A stretch of 64,000 bases of DNA from Synechococcus sp. LA31 (GCF_018502385.1 NZ_CP075523.1:2480001-2544000); one strand, 5' to 3'. Shown: positions 7,898 to 18,112, counted from the stretch's first letter. The notes: generated from the letters alone by a model not told the origin. Program-made: numbers and translations.

Positions 7898-8636
7898 CGA
7901 TGCGTTGGAACAGATAGCCGGTGCCGCGGGCCGTGAGGATCAGCTCGGGGTTGGCCGGATCGTCTTCCAGTTTGGAGCGAAGCCGGGAGATATGGACATC
8001 CACCACCCGGGTATCCACATGACGCTCGGGGGTGTAACCCCACACTTCCTTGAGGATCTCACCGCGGCTGAAGGGTTCCCCGCTCCGCCCCACCAGCAGC
8101 TCCAGCAGGCTGAATTCCATGCCGGTGAGCCGGATGCGCTCCTCACCGCGATACACCTGGCGTTTGTTGGTGTCGATGCGCAGCTCGCCCACCTGGATGA
8201 CCCCGGAATTGGGGATGCCAGCCACGCTTTCTTTCTCCACCCGGCGCAGCACGCAGCGGATGCGCGCCTCTAGTTCCTTCGGGCTGAAGGGCTTCACCAC
8301 GTAATCGTCAGCGCCCAGTTCCAGGCCGGTGATGCGGTCGGCCACATCACCAAGGGCGGTGAGCATCACGATCGGCACATCCGATTCCTTGCGTAGCTCC
8401 TGGCACACGCCGTAGCCATCGAGCTTCGGCATCATCACGTCGAGAACCACCAGATCCGGGTTGGTCTGGCGGAAGGCTTCGAGCGCTTCCTGGCCATCGC
8501 AGGCGGTGACCACCTGATAGCCGATCATCGAGAGCCGCGTCTCGAGGATGCGGCGAATGCTCGCTTCGTCGTCGACCACCAGGATGGTTTCCTTGGCCGT
8601 GGACGGTGTTGTGGTTGTGGCGGTTGAGGCCGTCAT
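7869..8636 (-). CDS. rpaB: OmpR-type response regulator RpaB
   Basis: The 255-residue protein has a receiver domain (acidic pair DD at 22-23, phospho-acceptor Asp66 in VVLDVMMPKLDGYG, Lys in VKPFSP) and a winged-helix output domain ending in ARGTGYLF. The sequence matches RpaB, the essential cyanobacterial regulator that binds HLR1 sites in high-light and photosystem genes; it works with the kinase NblS, not seen here. It is the first gene of the run leading into plsX, fabH, fabD and plsC. The serine/threonine-rich N-terminal extension of about 15 residues is unusual but not rare. Confidence 0.93.
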   Translation of the reverse strand: MTASTATTTTPSTAKETILVVDDEASIRRILETRLSMIGYQVVTACDGQEALEAFRQTNPDLVVLDVMMPKLDGYGVCQELRKESDVPIVMLTALGDVADRITGLELGADDYVVKPFSPKELEARIRCVLRRVEKESVAGIPNSGVIQVGELRIDTNKRQVYRGEERIRLTGMEFSLLELLVGRSGEPFSRGEILKEVWGYTPERHVDTRVVDVHISRLRSKLEDDPANPELILTARGTGYLFQRIVDAVAPEAL

Positions 8637-8733
8637 TGCGCCACTCGTTGTGGACGGGTTAAGTAGTTCGACCTACTGAAAAGGTCGGCAGGCCTCCGGG
8701 TTCTGCGGCAGCCACCTTTCTTCATACACCGTT

Positions 8734-10182
8734 TTGGCGCGCGCCACCAGCCTTTACGTCTGCCAGAGCTGCGGAGCCCAGACCCGCCAGTTCTTTGGTC
8801 GCTGCAGCAGCTGCGGCAACTGGAACACGCTGGTGGAGCAACGTGCTGCCCCCACCGATACCCGCCGCCGCCGGCCGGTGGCGGCGGCCACCGAGGCCGA
8901 AATCCCTGCCGCACCGCGGCGCTCCGAGCCCATCGCCAGCGTGGGCGATCGGCCGCTCCAGCGGCTGTGCAGTGGCTACAGCGAGCTCGATCGCGTGCTG
9001 GGCGGTGGTCTGGTGCCTGGCTCGCTGGTGCTGTTGGGCGGTGATCCCGGCATCGGGAAGAGCACCCTGTTGCTGCAGAGCGCCCAGGCCATGGCGGCGC
9101 GCCACTCCCTCCTGTATGTGAGCGCTGAGGAATCGGCACAGCAGGTGAAGCTGCGCTGGCGGCGGCTGGCGGAGCAGCAAGGCGAGTTGCCGGCGCTGGT
9201 TGAAGCAGAAAGCGCGGGCTGCGGCCTGCAATTGCTGGCAGAAACCGATCTGGAGCTGGTGTTGCAGGAGCTGGAGGCCTTGCGGCCGGCGGTGGCCGTG
9301 ATCGACAGCATCCAGGCTCTGCACGACGCTGAACTCAACAGCGCACCGGGTTCAGTGACGCAGGTGCGCGAGTGCGCCGCCGCGTTGGCCCGCATTGCCA
9401 AGCGGCAGAACACAGCCCTGTTGCTGGTGGGGCACGTGACCAAGGAGGGCATGCTCGCGGGGCCCAAGGTGCTTGAGCACCTGGTCGATGCGGTGCTCAC
9501 CTTTGAAGGGGATCGCTTCGCTAGCCACCGTTTGCTGCGGGCGGTGAAAAACCGCTTCGGCGCTACCCATGAGCTGGGAGTGTTCGAGATGCGGGGCCAG
9601 GGTTTGGCTGAGGTGCTCAACCCCAGTGAGTTGTTTCTGGGGGGCGATGAGCCCTCCGCCGGCACCGCCACGATCGTGGCCTGTGAAGGCACGAGGCCCC
9701 TGGTGGTGGAGCTGCAGGCCCTGGTGAGCACTACCAGCTATGCCAGCCCGAGGCGCACCGCCACCGGGATCGGCACCAACCGTTTGCATCAGATCCTGGC
9801 GGTGCTGGAGAAGCACCTGGGCCTGCCCCTCTCCCGTTTCGATTGCTACCTCGCCGTAGCGGGAGGGTTGGAGGTGGAGGAACCGGCGGCTGATCTGGGG
9901 GTGGCGGCGGCGGTGGTGGCCAGCTATCGCGATCTCACCCTGCCGCCAGGCACGGTGCTGATTGGTGAGCTGGGGCTTGGTGGTCAGTTACGGCCCGTCG
10001 CTCAGTTGGAACAGCGCCTGCAGGAGGCTGTGCGGCTTGGATTCCGCCGGGCTGTTGTGCCCAAGGGCAGTGGGCTGGGCCGCCTGGCTGCAGGTCTCGA
10101 CTTGCAGCTCCTCGAGGCCGGTGGTGTGGCCGAAGCTCTGGTGGCAGCGCTTGGGGTGAATCCTGCCGACGACCGGGCCTGA
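8734..10182 (+). CDS. radA: DNA repair protein RadA (Sms)
   Basis: The 482-residue product contains the N-terminal zinc finger (VCQSCGAQ and RCSSCGNW), a RecA-like ATPase with Walker A GGDPGIGKST at 102-111, the RadA-specific KNRFG motif, and a C-terminal Lon-protease-like domain (GGLEVEEPAADLGVAAAVVAS). RadA helps process branched recombination intermediates. The start is a TTG at 8734, chosen because the usual MARxxxxYVCQSCG opening follows directly; no in-frame ATG is available close by. The gene is divergent from rpaB with a 97-base spacer and convergent with ycf3. Confidence 0.94.
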   Translation: MARATSLYVCQSCGAQTRQFFGRCSSCGNWNTLVEQRAAPTDTRRRRPVAAATEAEIPAAPRRSEPIASVGDRPLQRLCSGYSELDRVLGGGLVPGSLVLLGGDPGIGKSTLLLQSAQAMAARHSLLYVSAEESAQQVKLRWRRLAEQQGELPALVEAESAGCGLQLLAETDLELVLQELEALRPAVAVIDSIQALHDAELNSAPGSVTQVRECAAALARIAKRQNTALLLVGHVTKEGMLAGPKVLEHLVDAVLTFEGDRFASHRLLRAVKNRFGATHELGVFEMRGQGLAEVLNPSELFLGGDEPSAGTATIVACEGTRPLVVELQALVSTTSYASPRRTATGIGTNRLHQILAVLEKHLGLPLSRFDCYLAVAGGLEVEEPAADLGVAAAVVASYRDLTLPPGTVLIGELGLGGQLRPVAQLEQRLQEAVRLGFRRAVVPKGSGLGRLAAGLDLQLLEAGGVAEALVAALGVNPADDRA

Positions 10183-10195
10183 GCTCCGCTCGGGC

Positions 10196-10717
10196 TCAGA
10201 AATACACGTCGACGCTGCCGCGGCCGCTCGTTTTCAGCCAGTTCTGGGCTTCGATGTAGTTATTGGGGGCCATGCGGATCGCTTTGGTCCAGAGATCTGC
10301 GGCCTGGTCGAAGTGGCGATCGGCCAGGTCGCTGTCGCCGTTCTCTTCGGCCAAGGAGCCCAGATGGTGATGGATCACCGCCATGTTGTTGAGGGCCTGC
10401 GGCATCTTGCTGTTGAGATCGAGGGCCTCGCCGTATTGCGCCAGGGCCTTCTCGTGTTCGCCGTTGCTGGCATACACCAGGGCCATGTTGTAGAAGATGA
10501 AAGCGCGGTCGTTGGGGTCGTCTTCCAGCTTCAGCGCTTCGGCGTAGTTGTCGAGGGCTTCGGCGTATTCACCGTCTGCCTGGGCGCTCATCCCATCGCG
10601 GTAGTAAGCGAAGGCTTCCTTGGCGCGCTGGTTGGTCGGCAGCACCTTGAGGATCAGGTCGGCCATCACCGTGAAGCTCTTGTCGATGAAGTTGTCGTTG
10701 CGCTGAGAGCGGGGCAC
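10196..10717 (-). CDS. ycf3: photosystem I assembly protein Ycf3 (TPR protein)
   Basis: The protein has 173 residues, the standard Ycf3 length, and begins with the conserved [20 protein letters not shown] stretch region. Three TPR units follow at roughly residues 35-68, 72-105 and 120-155. Ycf3 is a thylakoid-associated assembly factor for photosystem I, contacting PsaA and PsaD. It is transcribed alone and ends 13 bases from the convergent radA stop. A spacer of about 100 bases separates it from the divergent copper ATPase gene. Confidence 0.96.
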   Translation of the reverse strand: MPRSQRNDNFIDKSFTVMADLILKVLPTNQRAKEAFAYYRDGMSAQADGEYAEALDNYAEALKLEDDPNDRAFIFYNMALVYASNGEHEKALAQYGEALDLNSKMPQALNNMAVIHHHLGSLAEENGDSDLADRHFDQAADLWTKAIRMAPNNYIEAQNWLKTSGRGSVDVYF

Positions 10718-10819
10718 GGCGGATCGCGGGACTGCGTGGGCCCATCCTCACCTGCCTGCGGTGGTTGCTGCCTGAGCTGTTTGCACTCCCTAGCCTGAGG
10801 TGATCCACCCCTCAAACCC

Positions 10820-13186
10820 GTGAGCAGCGGCTCCGACCCCGCCCCGCAGCCGGTTGCTGCCTTGCTTCTCGAGGTGGAGGGGATGAAGTGCGGCGGTTGC
10901 GTGCGGGCTGTGGAGCAGCGTCTGCTGGCGCAGCCCGGCGTGCACCAGGCCAGCGTGAGCCTGCTCAATCGCACCGCCTGGGTGGGTCTCGATCCGGCTC
11001 TGCCCGCCACCGCTGAAGCCGATCCGGCCGATGGGTTGATCCAAGCTCTCGCTGCCATGGGCTACGCCGCCCATCGCCGCGACGATCAGAGCGCCAATAC
11101 GCCGGCTGATCGCCTGAAGCAACACACCTGGTGGCAGCAGTGGCGCCAGTTGATGGTGGCCTTGCTGTTGGTGCTGGTGTCGGCAGCTGGGCATCTGGCG
11201 GAGATGGGCCAGCTGCCGCTGCCGTGGTTGGCGGAGATCCGCGTGCATGCCCTGGTGGCCACCCTGGCCCTGGCTTTGCCGGGCCGGCCCATCCTGGTGC
11301 GTGGCTTGCGCTCTGCCCTCGCGGGCGCCCCTGGGATGGACACCCTGGTTGGCCTTGGCATGGGCAGCGCCTACGCCGCCAGTCTTGTGGCGCTGATTTG
11401 GCCCTCTGTGGGCTGGCAGTGCTTCTTCAACGAGCCGGTGATGTTGCTGGGTTTCGTGCTGCTGGGCCGGTTCTTGGAGGAGCGGGCCCGGTTCCGGACC
11501 GGCCGTGCTCTTCAGGAACTCGCCCGCCTCCAGCCCGATGAAGCCCTGCTGCTGGTGGGTGAAGGGGCCGAAGCCATCACCCGGCCTGTGCGGGTGGGGG
11601 CGTTGCGTCCCGGCGATCGGCTGCGGTTGCTGCCCGGCGATCGGGTGCCGGTGGACAGTTGCGTGCTGAAGGGTGGTTCCAGCCTGGATGTCTCCAGCCT
11701 GACGGGTGAGCCACTGCCGATTGAGGTGGCGGCCGGAGCGGAACTGGCCGCCGGCAGCCTCAATCTTCAGGCCCCGCTGGTGCTGCAGGTGTTGCGGCCC
11801 GGTAGCGAGAGCGCGGTGGCGCGGATCATCGCGTTGGTGGAGCAGGCTCAATCGCGCAAGGGGCCGATCCAGGGCCTCACCGATCGGGTGGCGGGGCGGT
11901 TCAGCGTGGCCGTGATCCTGCTGGCGCTGGCCACGCTGTTGTTCTGGTGGCTTTGGGGTGCCGAGCTCTGGCCGCAGGTGCTGGCCGCGGCCCCCTCATC
12001 CCATGCCCATGGCGGCCATCAGAGCCTGGGCACGGGTGCGGAAACTCCCTTTGTGTTGGGCCTGCAGCTGAGCATTGCCGTGCTTGTGGTGGCCTGCCCC
12101 TGTGCCCTCGGGCTTGCCACACCGGCAGCCATCACGGTGGGCACAGGCCGTGCGGCTAAAGCCGGCATCTTGTTCCGAGGTGGCGATGTCGTCGAAGCGG
12201 CAGCAGGTCTGAAGGGCGTGATGTTTGATAAAACCGGCACCCTCAGCATCGGTCGCCCCAGCCTTACGGCCATCAGCGTGGCTGAGCCAACGCTTGGCCA
12301 AAACGTTCTGGTGCAGTGGGCCGCCAGCCTTGAGGCCGATACTCGCCATCCGCTGGCTCACGCACTGCTGCAGCGCGCTCAGGAACTGGAGCTGCCGCTG
12401 CTGCCGGTGCACGGCTGCCGCACCGTTGCTGGTGCCGGTCTGGAGGGAGAGTTGGAGGGTGTCGGGGCCTGTCGCCTGGGCCGCCCCCGTTGGCTTGAAT
12501 CCAATGGGGTTGTGTTGCCGCCCCTGCAGCACGCCTGGTTGCAGGAGCAGGAGTCCAGCGGCGCCACGGTGGTGGGTCTGGCGGTTCACGACCAGGCAGG
12601 GGCGCGTCTGCTCGGTCTGCTTGCTATCAACGACCAGCTCAGACCCGATGCAGCAGTTGCTCTCCAGCAGCTGCAGGCGATGGGGCTGCACCTGGCCGTG
12701 CTGAGCGGTGATCGGGAAGGCCCGGTGCAGCGCCTCGGCCGGGAGCTGGGGCTGCGCCCTGATCAATTGGCCTGGGAGCTCTTGCCCCAGCAGAAACTGG
12801 AGCGTCTACAGCAGGCCCGCCACGCCGGTGCCGTAGCGATGGTGGGGGATGGCATTAATGATGCCCCGGCCCTGGCGGCGGCGGATCTGGGCATTGCGGT
12901 GGGCACTGGCACCCAGATCGCGATGGACACGGCTGATCTGGTGGTGCTGGGCGACCAGCTCACCGCGATCCCTCAAGCCCTGCGGCTGGCCCGCCGCACC
13001 ATGGCCAAGGTGCGCCAGAACCTGGCCTGGGCCTTCGGCTACAACCTTCTGGTGCTGCCCCTTGCCGCCGGCGTTCTGCTGCCAGGCTTCGGTGTGTTGC
13101 TCTCGCCTCCCCTGGCAGCGCTGTTGATGGCCCTGAGTTCGATCACTGTGGTGGTGAATGCCCTGCTGCTGGGGCGTGATGACTGA
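10820..13186 (+). CDS. copper-type P1B ATPase
   Basis: This 788-residue pump has an N-terminal heavy-metal-binding domain with GMKCGGC at 21-27, the actuator motif TGEP, the membrane CPC motif in VACPCALGLATPAA, the phosphorylation site DKTGTL, RHPLAHAL, and the hinge GDGINDAPA. CPC with the GMxCxxC domain points to Cu(I) transport, as in CtaA or PacS, which supply plastocyanin and oxidase; which of the two cannot be decided. A His-containing loop (SSHAHGGHQ, near residue 394-402) sits before the CPC helix. Start is GTG. The stop overlaps the ATG of tmk by 8 bases. Confidence 0.92.
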   Translation: MSSGSDPAPQPVAALLLEVEGMKCGGCVRAVEQRLLAQPGVHQASVSLLNRTAWVGLDPALPATAEADPADGLIQALAAMGYAAHRRDDQSANTPADRLKQHTWWQQWRQLMVALLLVLVSAAGHLAEMGQLPLPWLAEIRVHALVATLALALPGRPILVRGLRSALAGAPGMDTLVGLGMGSAYAASLVALIWPSVGWQCFFNEPVMLLGFVLLGRFLEERARFRTGRALQELARLQPDEALLLVGEGAEAITRPVRVGALRPGDRLRLLPGDRVPVDSCVLKGGSSLDVSSLTGEPLPIEVAAGAELAAGSLNLQAPLVLQVLRPGSESAVARIIALVEQAQSRKGPIQGLTDRVAGRFSVAVILLALATLLFWWLWGAELWPQVLAAAPSSHAHGGHQSLGTGAETPFVLGLQLSIAVLVVACPCALGLATPAAITVGTGRAAKAGILFRGGDVVEAAAGLKGVMFDKTGTLSIGRPSLTAISVAEPTLGQNVLVQWAASLEADTRHPLAHALLQRAQELELPLLPVHGCRTVAGAGLEGELEGVGACRLGRPRWLESNGVVLPPLQHAWLQEQESSGATVVGLAVHDQAGARLLGLLAINDQLRPDAAVALQQLQAMGLHLAVLSGDREGPVQRLGRELGLRPDQLAWELLPQQKLERLQQARHAGAVAMVGDGINDAPALAAADLGIAVGTGTQIAMDTADLVVLGDQLTAIPQALRLARRTMAKVRQNLAWAFGYNLLVLPLAAGVLLPGFGVLLSPPLAALLMALSSITVVVNALLLGRDD

Positions 13187-13817
13187 GCGCGGCCGTTTTT
13201 TTGTGCTCGAGGGCATCGATGGCTGTGGCAAGAGCACCCAGGTCGACCACCTGCGCCGCTGGCTGCCGGCCAGCGGTCTGATGCCCGCGGGTGCTGAGCT
13301 GTTGGTGACCCGCGAGCCCGGTGGCACGGCATTGGGCTCAGCCCTGCGCCAGCTGCTGTTGCATCCGCCGGGGGCTGCTGAACCCTGCAGCACCGCTGAG
13401 CTGCTTCTGTACGCGGCCGATCGGGCTCAGCACGTGCAGCAACTGATCCTGCCGGCTCTGGAGGCCGGTCATTGGGTCCTGAGCGACCGCTTCTGCGGTT
13501 CCACGGCTGCGTATCAGGGCTATGGCCGCGGCCACTCCCTGGAGCTCATCGATCAGCTCAGCCTGATCGCTTGCCGTGGCCTGGCCCCTGATCTGACTGT
13601 GTTGCTGGAGCTGCCGTTGCAGGAATCCTTGCGGCGCCGGGGGCATCGGGCGGCCGATCGGATCGAGGCCAGCGGTGAAGCCTTCCTGGCCCGGGTGTGT
13701 GCGGGCTTCTCCTCCCTCGCGTCTCAGCCCCGCTGGCAACGGCTCGATGCCAGCCAATCGGTGGGGCAAGTGAGCGCTGAGCTTCAGGCTGCCATCACCA
13801 CCTGTTGCTGCAGCTGA
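13179..13817 (+). CDS. tmk: thymidylate kinase
   Basis: The 212-residue protein has the P-loop EGIDGCGKSTQ near residues 9-19, a DR-type LSDRFCGSTAAYQG segment and a lid region with RRRGHRAADRIE. It phosphorylates dTMP to dTDP for DNA synthesis. The ATG at 13179 is set by the family start MTERGRFFVLEG and lies within the end of the copper ATPase gene. The stop TGA at 13815-13817 shares its last base with the ATG of holB, giving a tightly coupled tmk-holB pair, a common arrangement for these two replication genes. Confidence 0.95.
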   Translation: MTERGRFFVLEGIDGCGKSTQVDHLRRWLPASGLMPAGAELLVTREPGGTALGSALRQLLLHPPGAAEPCSTAELLLYAADRAQHVQQLILPALEAGHWVLSDRFCGSTAAYQGYGRGHSLELIDQLSLIACRGLAPDLTVLLELPLQESLRRRGHRAADRIEASGEAFLARVCAGFSSLASQPRWQRLDASQSVGQVSAELQAAITTCCCS

Positions 13818-14788
13818 TGGCTGAGGAGCTGTTTACTGGCCTGATCGGGCAGGGGCAGGCCACCGCCCTGCTATCGGCGGCGCTGGAGCGTCAGCGTCTT
13901 GCTCCGGCCTATCTGTTCTGCGGGCCCGATGGTGTGGGTCGCTCCATTGCTGCCAGGCGTTTTCTCGAAGGGGTAATCGCCGGACCTTCCGGGTCGCCCT
14001 CGGTGCGGCGGCGGCTCGAGGAGGGCAACCACCCCGATCTGCTCTGGGTGGAGCCCACCTACAGCGATAAGGGCCAGCTGGTGCCTGCATCCCAGGCGCT
14101 GGCGGCGGGCATCAGCCGCAAGGCTCCGCCCCAGCTGCGCTTGGAGCAGGTGCGGGCTGTGTCGCAGTTTCTGGGGCGCCGTCCTGTGGAGGCCGGCCGT
14201 TGCCTGGTGGTGATTGAGGCGGTGGAAGCTATGGCGGAAGGGGCTGCCAATGCCCTGCTCAAAACTCTCGAAGAACCCGGCAATGGCCTGTTGATTCTGC
14301 TCAGTGCCGCCCCGGATCGTTTACTCAGCACGATCCGCTCCCGTTGCCAGGCCATCCCTTTTGCCCGTCTGGCCCCTGAGCCGCTGCAGCGGGTATTGGC
14401 GGCGCAGCCCTCGGCTTCGCAGCCCGATCCCCCAGAGTTGCTCGAGCTGGCAGCGGGTTCACCGGGGGCGGTGCTGGAGCACCGCCAGCAGTGGCACGCC
14501 CTTCCGGAGGGGTTGGCTCAACGCTGCGCGGCGTTGATCGGGTCAACGCCGCTGCCGGTGAGTCCGCTGGCGGCGCTCAGCCTGGCCCGAGATCTCTGTG
14601 ATGCTTTGGAGGTGGAACAGCAGCTCTGGCTGCTCGATTGGTGGCAGCTGCACCTGTGGCGCCAATGCTGCGACCCACGCCAACAACAACGGCTGCAAAC
14701 GCTGAGACGCCAGCTGCGTGCCTACGTGCAGCCCCGCCTGGCTTGGGAGGTGGCGCTGCTTGATCTCAGTGGGGCTGCCGGCGCTTAA
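13817..14788 (+). CDS. holB: DNA polymerase III delta-prime subunit
   Basis: The 323-residue protein has the clamp-loader AAA+ pattern: [10 protein letters not shown], a P-loop region [16 protein letters not shown], the segment [15 protein letters not shown] typical of HolB/DnaX, and the SRC motif in [11 protein letters not shown]. It acts in loading the replication clamp. The P-loop reads GPDGVGRS, with Arg in place of the usual Lys, consistent with a non-hydrolysing delta-prime. Start overlaps the tmk stop by one base. Its TAA and the TAA of the convergent rpaA fall in one CTTAAG palindrome. Confidence 0.91.
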   Translation: MAEELFTGLIGQGQATALLSAALERQRLAPAYLFCGPDGVGRSIAARRFLEGVIAGPSGSPSVRRRLEEGNHPDLLWVEPTYSDKGQLVPASQALAAGISRKAPPQLRLEQVRAVSQFLGRRPVEAGRCLVVIEAVEAMAEGAANALLKTLEEPGNGLLILLSAAPDRLLSTIRSRCQAIPFARLAPEPLQRVLAAQPSASQPDPPELLELAAGSPGAVLEHRQQWHALPEGLAQRCAALIGSTPLPVSPLAALSLARDLCDALEVEQQLWLLDWWQLHLWRQCCDPRQQQRLQTLRRQLRAYVQPRLAWEVALLDLSGAAGA

Positions 14789-15555
14789 GCGGCAGTGCGG
14801 CGATTTTCCCGCGCGGTGTGCACCAGTTGGGCTAGTTCCGCCTCATGGGCACCGCTGGGTAGCTCGAGGCAATAGCCAGCTCCGTACACCGTTTTGATGA
14901 ACCTGGGCTTGCGGGGATCGGGTTCGAGTTTGGTGCGCAGGTGGCGGATATGGACGCGGATTGTCTCGATGTCGTCGTCGGGCTCGTAGCCCCACACCTC
15001 TTTGAGAATCAGCGAGGGAGCCACGGTTTGGCCGTGGCGCTGGAGCAGGCAGTGGAGCAATTCGAACTCCAGGTGCGTGAGCCGCACCGGTTCGTCGAAC
15101 CAGATGGCTTCGAAGCGCTCTGGCACCAGGGTGAGAGCGCCGTAGTTCAGGATCTCGTTGTGCTTGGTGGAGAGGGGAGCGCGATCGCTGCGGCGCAGCA
15201 AGGCTTTGATCCGTACCAACAACTCTTCGAGATCGAAGGGTTTGGCTAGGTAGTCGTCGGCGCCGGAGTTGAAGCCGCTCACCTTGTCTTTGGTGCTCCC
15301 AAGGGCTGTGAGCATCAAGATCGGGATGCCAGTGGTGCGCTCGTCGCGGCGCAGGCGCTGGCAGAGAGTGAGCCCATCCACCTTGGGGAGCATCAGATCC
15401 AGCAGGATCAGGTCGGGGGTGTATTGCAGTGCCAGTGCCTGACCCTTGATGCCGTCTTCAGCGCGTTGCACGTCGAACCCGCTGTGCTCCAGGTGGCCGG
15501 CCACCAGCTCGCGCATGTCGCCGTCGTCTTCGATCAGCAAGATGCAGGGCTTCAT
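14785..15555 (-). CDS. rpaA: OmpR-type response regulator RpaA
   Basis: The 256-residue protein has a receiver domain with phospho-acceptor Asp53 ([13 protein letters not shown]) and an output domain with the stretch [18 protein letters not shown] and [20 protein letters not shown], which matches RpaA closely. RpaA is the main output regulator of the KaiABC clock, phosphorylated by SasA, and also affects phycobilisome association. It is transcribed alone; a spacer of about 300 bases lies upstream. The final residues after YCLELPSG are a short variable tail. Confidence 0.93.
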   Translation of the reverse strand: MKPCILLIEDDGDMRELVAGHLEHSGFDVQRAEDGIKGQALALQYTPDLILLDLMLPKVDGLTLCQRLRRDERTTGIPILMLTALGSTKDKVSGFNSGADDYLAKPFDLEELLVRIKALLRRSDRAPLSTKHNEILNYGALTLVPERFEAIWFDEPVRLTHLEFELLHCLLQRHGQTVAPSLILKEVWGYEPDDDIETIRVHIRHLRTKLEPDPRKPRFIKTVYGAGYCLELPSGAHEAELAQLVHTARENRRTAA

Positions 15556-15824
15556 GATGAGGCTCCGTGGGGGAGTGCAGGCTCTGCGGAGAGTGACCGC
15601 TGTTCAGTCAACACATTCTCTCCAGAACATGGAGGAGCTGCAGAAGTTTTTGCAGGCCTCACGCCTTGCCGGTTTGGCGCAGACTCCTTGCAATGTCTGG
15701 ATTTTCGGGATTATTCGTGCTGCTGAGCGGGTGGGTAATTACAGGTTTTCTTTCGTTTGTGCTGTTGCAATTTGATGGCAATTGATGCGATGCAGCCGCT
15801 TGATCGTGGCGGTGGCGCTGCCAT
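15556..15824. other. intergenic region upstream of rpaA
   Basis: No convincing gene is seen here. On the minus strand it must hold the rpaA promoter and leader. The sequence is richer in A and T than its surroundings. Short ORFs on the plus strand in this stretch have no start context or composition that supports them. Confidence 0.5.
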
Positions 15825-15853
15825 GAAAAAACCCCAGCCGTAAGGCTGGGGTT
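15825..15853 (-). terminator. Rho-independent terminator of tRNA-Asn
   Basis: Reading the minus strand, an almost perfect stem AACCCCAGCC / GGCTGGGGTT with a TTAC loop is followed by a run of T (plus-strand A at 15825-15830). It lies 5 bases past the 3' end of the tRNA gene. Confidence 0.85.
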
Positions 15854-15858
15854 TCAAG

Positions 15859-15930
<72 letters not shown>

Positions 15931-15965
15931 ATGCGGCCCTGACGGGTGCCTGAAGAACTTACCCC

Positions 15966-16652
15966 TCAGCCCTTCCCCCCGGCAAGGGGGCGGAGCTGCC
16001 GCTCCATCGTTTCGCCGCTGCGCCAGGGGCCCACGCTGCCCCGTTCCATCAGCGCGGCGCCGTTGCACCAACGCAGTTCCTCCAGGCGATGGGTAATCCA
16101 GAGCGCGGTGATCGGGTGCTCCTTCCTGTCGCACAAGTTGCGGATCAGCTGCAGTACCTCCCCCTGGCTTTGTTCGTCCAGCAGAGCTGTGGGCTCGTCG
16201 AGCAGGAGTAGTTGGGCTTCGCTGGCCAGGGCCCCGGCAATGGCCAGGCGTTGTTTCTGGCCCCCACTGAGGCTATGGATGGGCCGTTGGCGGAAGCCGG
16301 CCAGGCCTACCTGGCTGAGGGCGTGCTCCACCCGGGCTAGGCGCAGCTCAGCGGGTGTGGCTTCAGGTAAGGCCAGCTCGATCTCGCTGCCGCAACTGGG
16401 AAGTAGCAGCTGGTGATCGGGGTTCTGGAATACCACCGCCGGCTTCAGGGAGCAGTGCAGGCGGCCGCGGCTGGGGGTGAGCAGCCCAGCGATCAGGCGC
16501 AGCAGCGTGCTTTTGCCGCTGCCATTGCCCCCTACCAGCATCCACAGCCCCGGGCTGGGGATGGAGAAGCTGCAGTGATTGAGGGCGCTGTGGCCGGTGG
16601 GCCAGGCAAAACCCAGCTGGTCCACCACCAGGCTGGAGCTGATCTCAGCCAT
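15966..16652 (-). CDS. ABC transporter ATP-binding protein (CbiO/EcfA-like)
   Basis: The 228-residue ATPase has Walker [11 protein letters not shown]-loop [12 protein letters not shown], signature LSGGQKQRL, Walker [14 protein letters not shown] and the switch His in WITHRLEEL. The Q-loop form FQNPDxQ is typical of energy-coupling-factor or CbiO-type ATPases for vitamins and metals. No membrane partner is encoded next to it. The ATG at 16652 is preferred; a longer open frame upstream lies inside the next gene. It overlaps that upstream gene by 8 bases, so the two are probably translated together. Confidence 0.85.
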   Translation of the reverse strand: MAEISSSLVVDQLGFAWPTGHSALNHCSFSIPSPGLWMLVGGNGSGKSTLLRLIAGLLTPSRGRLHCSLKPAVVFQNPDHQLLLPSCGSEIELALPEATPAELRLARVEHALSQVGLAGFRQRPIHSLSGGQKQRLAIAGALASEAQLLLLDEPTALLDEQSQGEVLQLIRNLCDRKEHPITALWITHRLEELRWCNGAALMERGSVGPWRSGETMERQLRPLAGGKG

Positions 16653-16974
16653 CGAAGCTGAAGCCGGGGCGCTTGCTGCCGCCGCCGATCGCCGATTTTT
16701 CATAGGTCTGAACTGCCACCACCTCGCTGGTGAGCAGCGTGACCCGCTTGCTCTCTTCTTTTTCACAGGTGAGCTCCAGCAGCCTGGGCTGTCCGCTCTC
16801 CATGGCCTGCTTGACCTGTTGGTAGAGGGCATCGGCGGCCGATTGCTCCTTGCGCTGCACGGCCACCGGCATGGGGCTCAGCTTCAGCGACAGCTCAACA
16901 ACGAACACATCAGGGATTTCGGCCAGGCTCCACTTTGGCGAATCACCGCCGGTCAGAGAGCTCTCTAGGAGCAT
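16645..16974 (-). CDS. conserved-looking small protein, unknown function
   Basis: This 109-residue protein shows no motif I recognise. It reads like a real soluble protein: a beta-rich start ([21 protein letters not shown]), a helix ([14 protein letters not shown]), then strands ([31 protein letters not shown]). It sits between the divergent psbD gene and the ABC ATPase, and its end overlaps the ATPase start by 8 bases. The pairing suggests a shared job, but nothing in the sequence says which. Confidence 0.75.
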   Translation of the reverse strand: MLLESSLTGGDSPKWSLAEIPDVFVVELSLKLSPMPVAVQRKEQSAADALYQQVKQAMESGQPRLLELTCEKEESKRVTLLTSEVVAVQTYEKSAIGGGSKRPGFSFDG

Positions 16975-17056
16975 TTGCTTATCGGGCCTGGATCACCCGC
17001 CACAGTTGCCCGGTTCCCCGTACAGTGTTCGTGTAACGCTTCATGAAGCCGCTCTC

Positions 17057-18112
17057 ATGACGATCGCTGTAGGGCGCGCGCCGCAGCGGGGATGGTTTGA
17101 CGTCCTCGATGACTGGCTCAAGCGCGACCGCTTCGTTTTTGTCGGGTGGTCGGGTCTGCTCCTGTTCCCCACCGCCTACCTGGCGCTGGGTGGCTGGCTG
17201 ACCGGCACCACCTTTGTCACCTCCTGGTACACCCACGGCATTGCCAGCTCCTATCTGGAGGGCTGCAACTTTCTCACCGCTGCGGTGAGCAGCCCGGCTG
17301 ATGCCATGGGCCATTCCCTTCTCTTGCTCTGGGGCCCTGAAGCCCAGGGCGACTTCGTGCGCTGGTGCCAGCTCGGCGGTCTGTGGACCTTCGTGGCCCT
17401 GCACGGCGCCTTCTCCCTGATCGGCTTCATGCTGCGTCAGTTCGAGATCGCCCGCCTGGTGGGCATCCGCCCCTACAACGCCATCGCCTTCTCCGGCCCG
17501 ATTGCGGTGTTCGTCAGTGTTTTCCTGATGTACCCCCTCGGCCAGAGCAGCTGGTTCTTTGCACCCAGCTTTGGCGTGGCCGCCATCTTCCGCTTCCTGC
17601 TCTTCCTGCAGGGCTTCCACAACTGGACGCTGAACCCCTTCCACATGATGGGCGTGGCCGGCATCCTCGGTGGCGCTCTGCTGTGTGCCATCCACGGCGC
17701 CACGGTGGAGAACACCCTGTTTGAAGACGGTGAGCAGGCCAACACCTTCAAGGCGTTTGAGCCCACGCAGGAAGAAGAGACCTATTCGATGGTCACCGCC
17801 AACCGCTTCTGGAGCCAGATCTTCGGGATCGCGTTCTCCAACAAGCGTTGGCTGCACTTCTTCATGCTGTTTGTGCCGGTGATGGGTCTGTGGACCAGCA
17901 GCATCGGCATCATCGGCCTGGCCCTCAACCTGCGTGCCTACGACTTCGTGTCGCAGGAAATCCGCGCTGCTGAGGATCCTGAATTCGAGACCTTCTACAC
18001 GAAGAACATTCTTCTGAACGAAGGTCTGCGTGCCTGGATGGCACCGGCTGACCAGCCGCACGAAAACTTCGTCTTCCCTGAAGAGGTTCTGCCCCGCGGC
18101 AACGCTCTTTGA
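17057..18112 (+). CDS. psbD: photosystem II D2 protein
   Basis: The 351-residue product is a standard-length D2 subunit. It opens [20 protein letters not shown] and carries five membrane helices, the [16 protein letters not shown] helix, the [28 protein letters not shown] segment with chlorophyll and iron ligands, and the C-terminal [17 protein letters not shown]2 binds the reaction-centre pigments and plastoquinone QA in the thylakoid. The ATG at 17057 is fixed by the family start. No psbC follows; a strong terminator lies at 18138, so this copy is monocistronic. Longer upstream frames are not used. Confidence 0.98.
   Translation: MTIAVGRAPQRGWFDVLDDWLKRDRFVFVGWSGLLLFPTAYLALGGWLTGTTFVTSWYTHGIASSYLEGCNFLTAAVSSPADAMGHSLLLLWGPEAQGDFVRWCQLGGLWTFVALHGAFSLIGFMLRQFEIARLVGIRPYNAIAFSGPIAVFVSVFLMYPLGQSSWFFAPSFGVAAIFRFLLFLQGFHNWTLNPFHMMGVAGILGGALLCAIHGATVENTLFEDGEQANTFKAFEPTQEEETYSMVTANRFWSQIFGIAFSNKRWLHFFMLFVPVMGLWTSSIGIIGLALNLRAYDFVSQEIRAAEDPEFETFYTKNILLNEGLRAWMAPADQPHENFVFPEEVLPRGNAL

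Noticed and set aside
10790-11851. Long minus-strand open frame opposite the copper ATPase gene
   Set aside because: It is rich in His, Gln, Gly and Arg, as expected for the complement of a GC-rich gene, and the plus-strand gene is certain.
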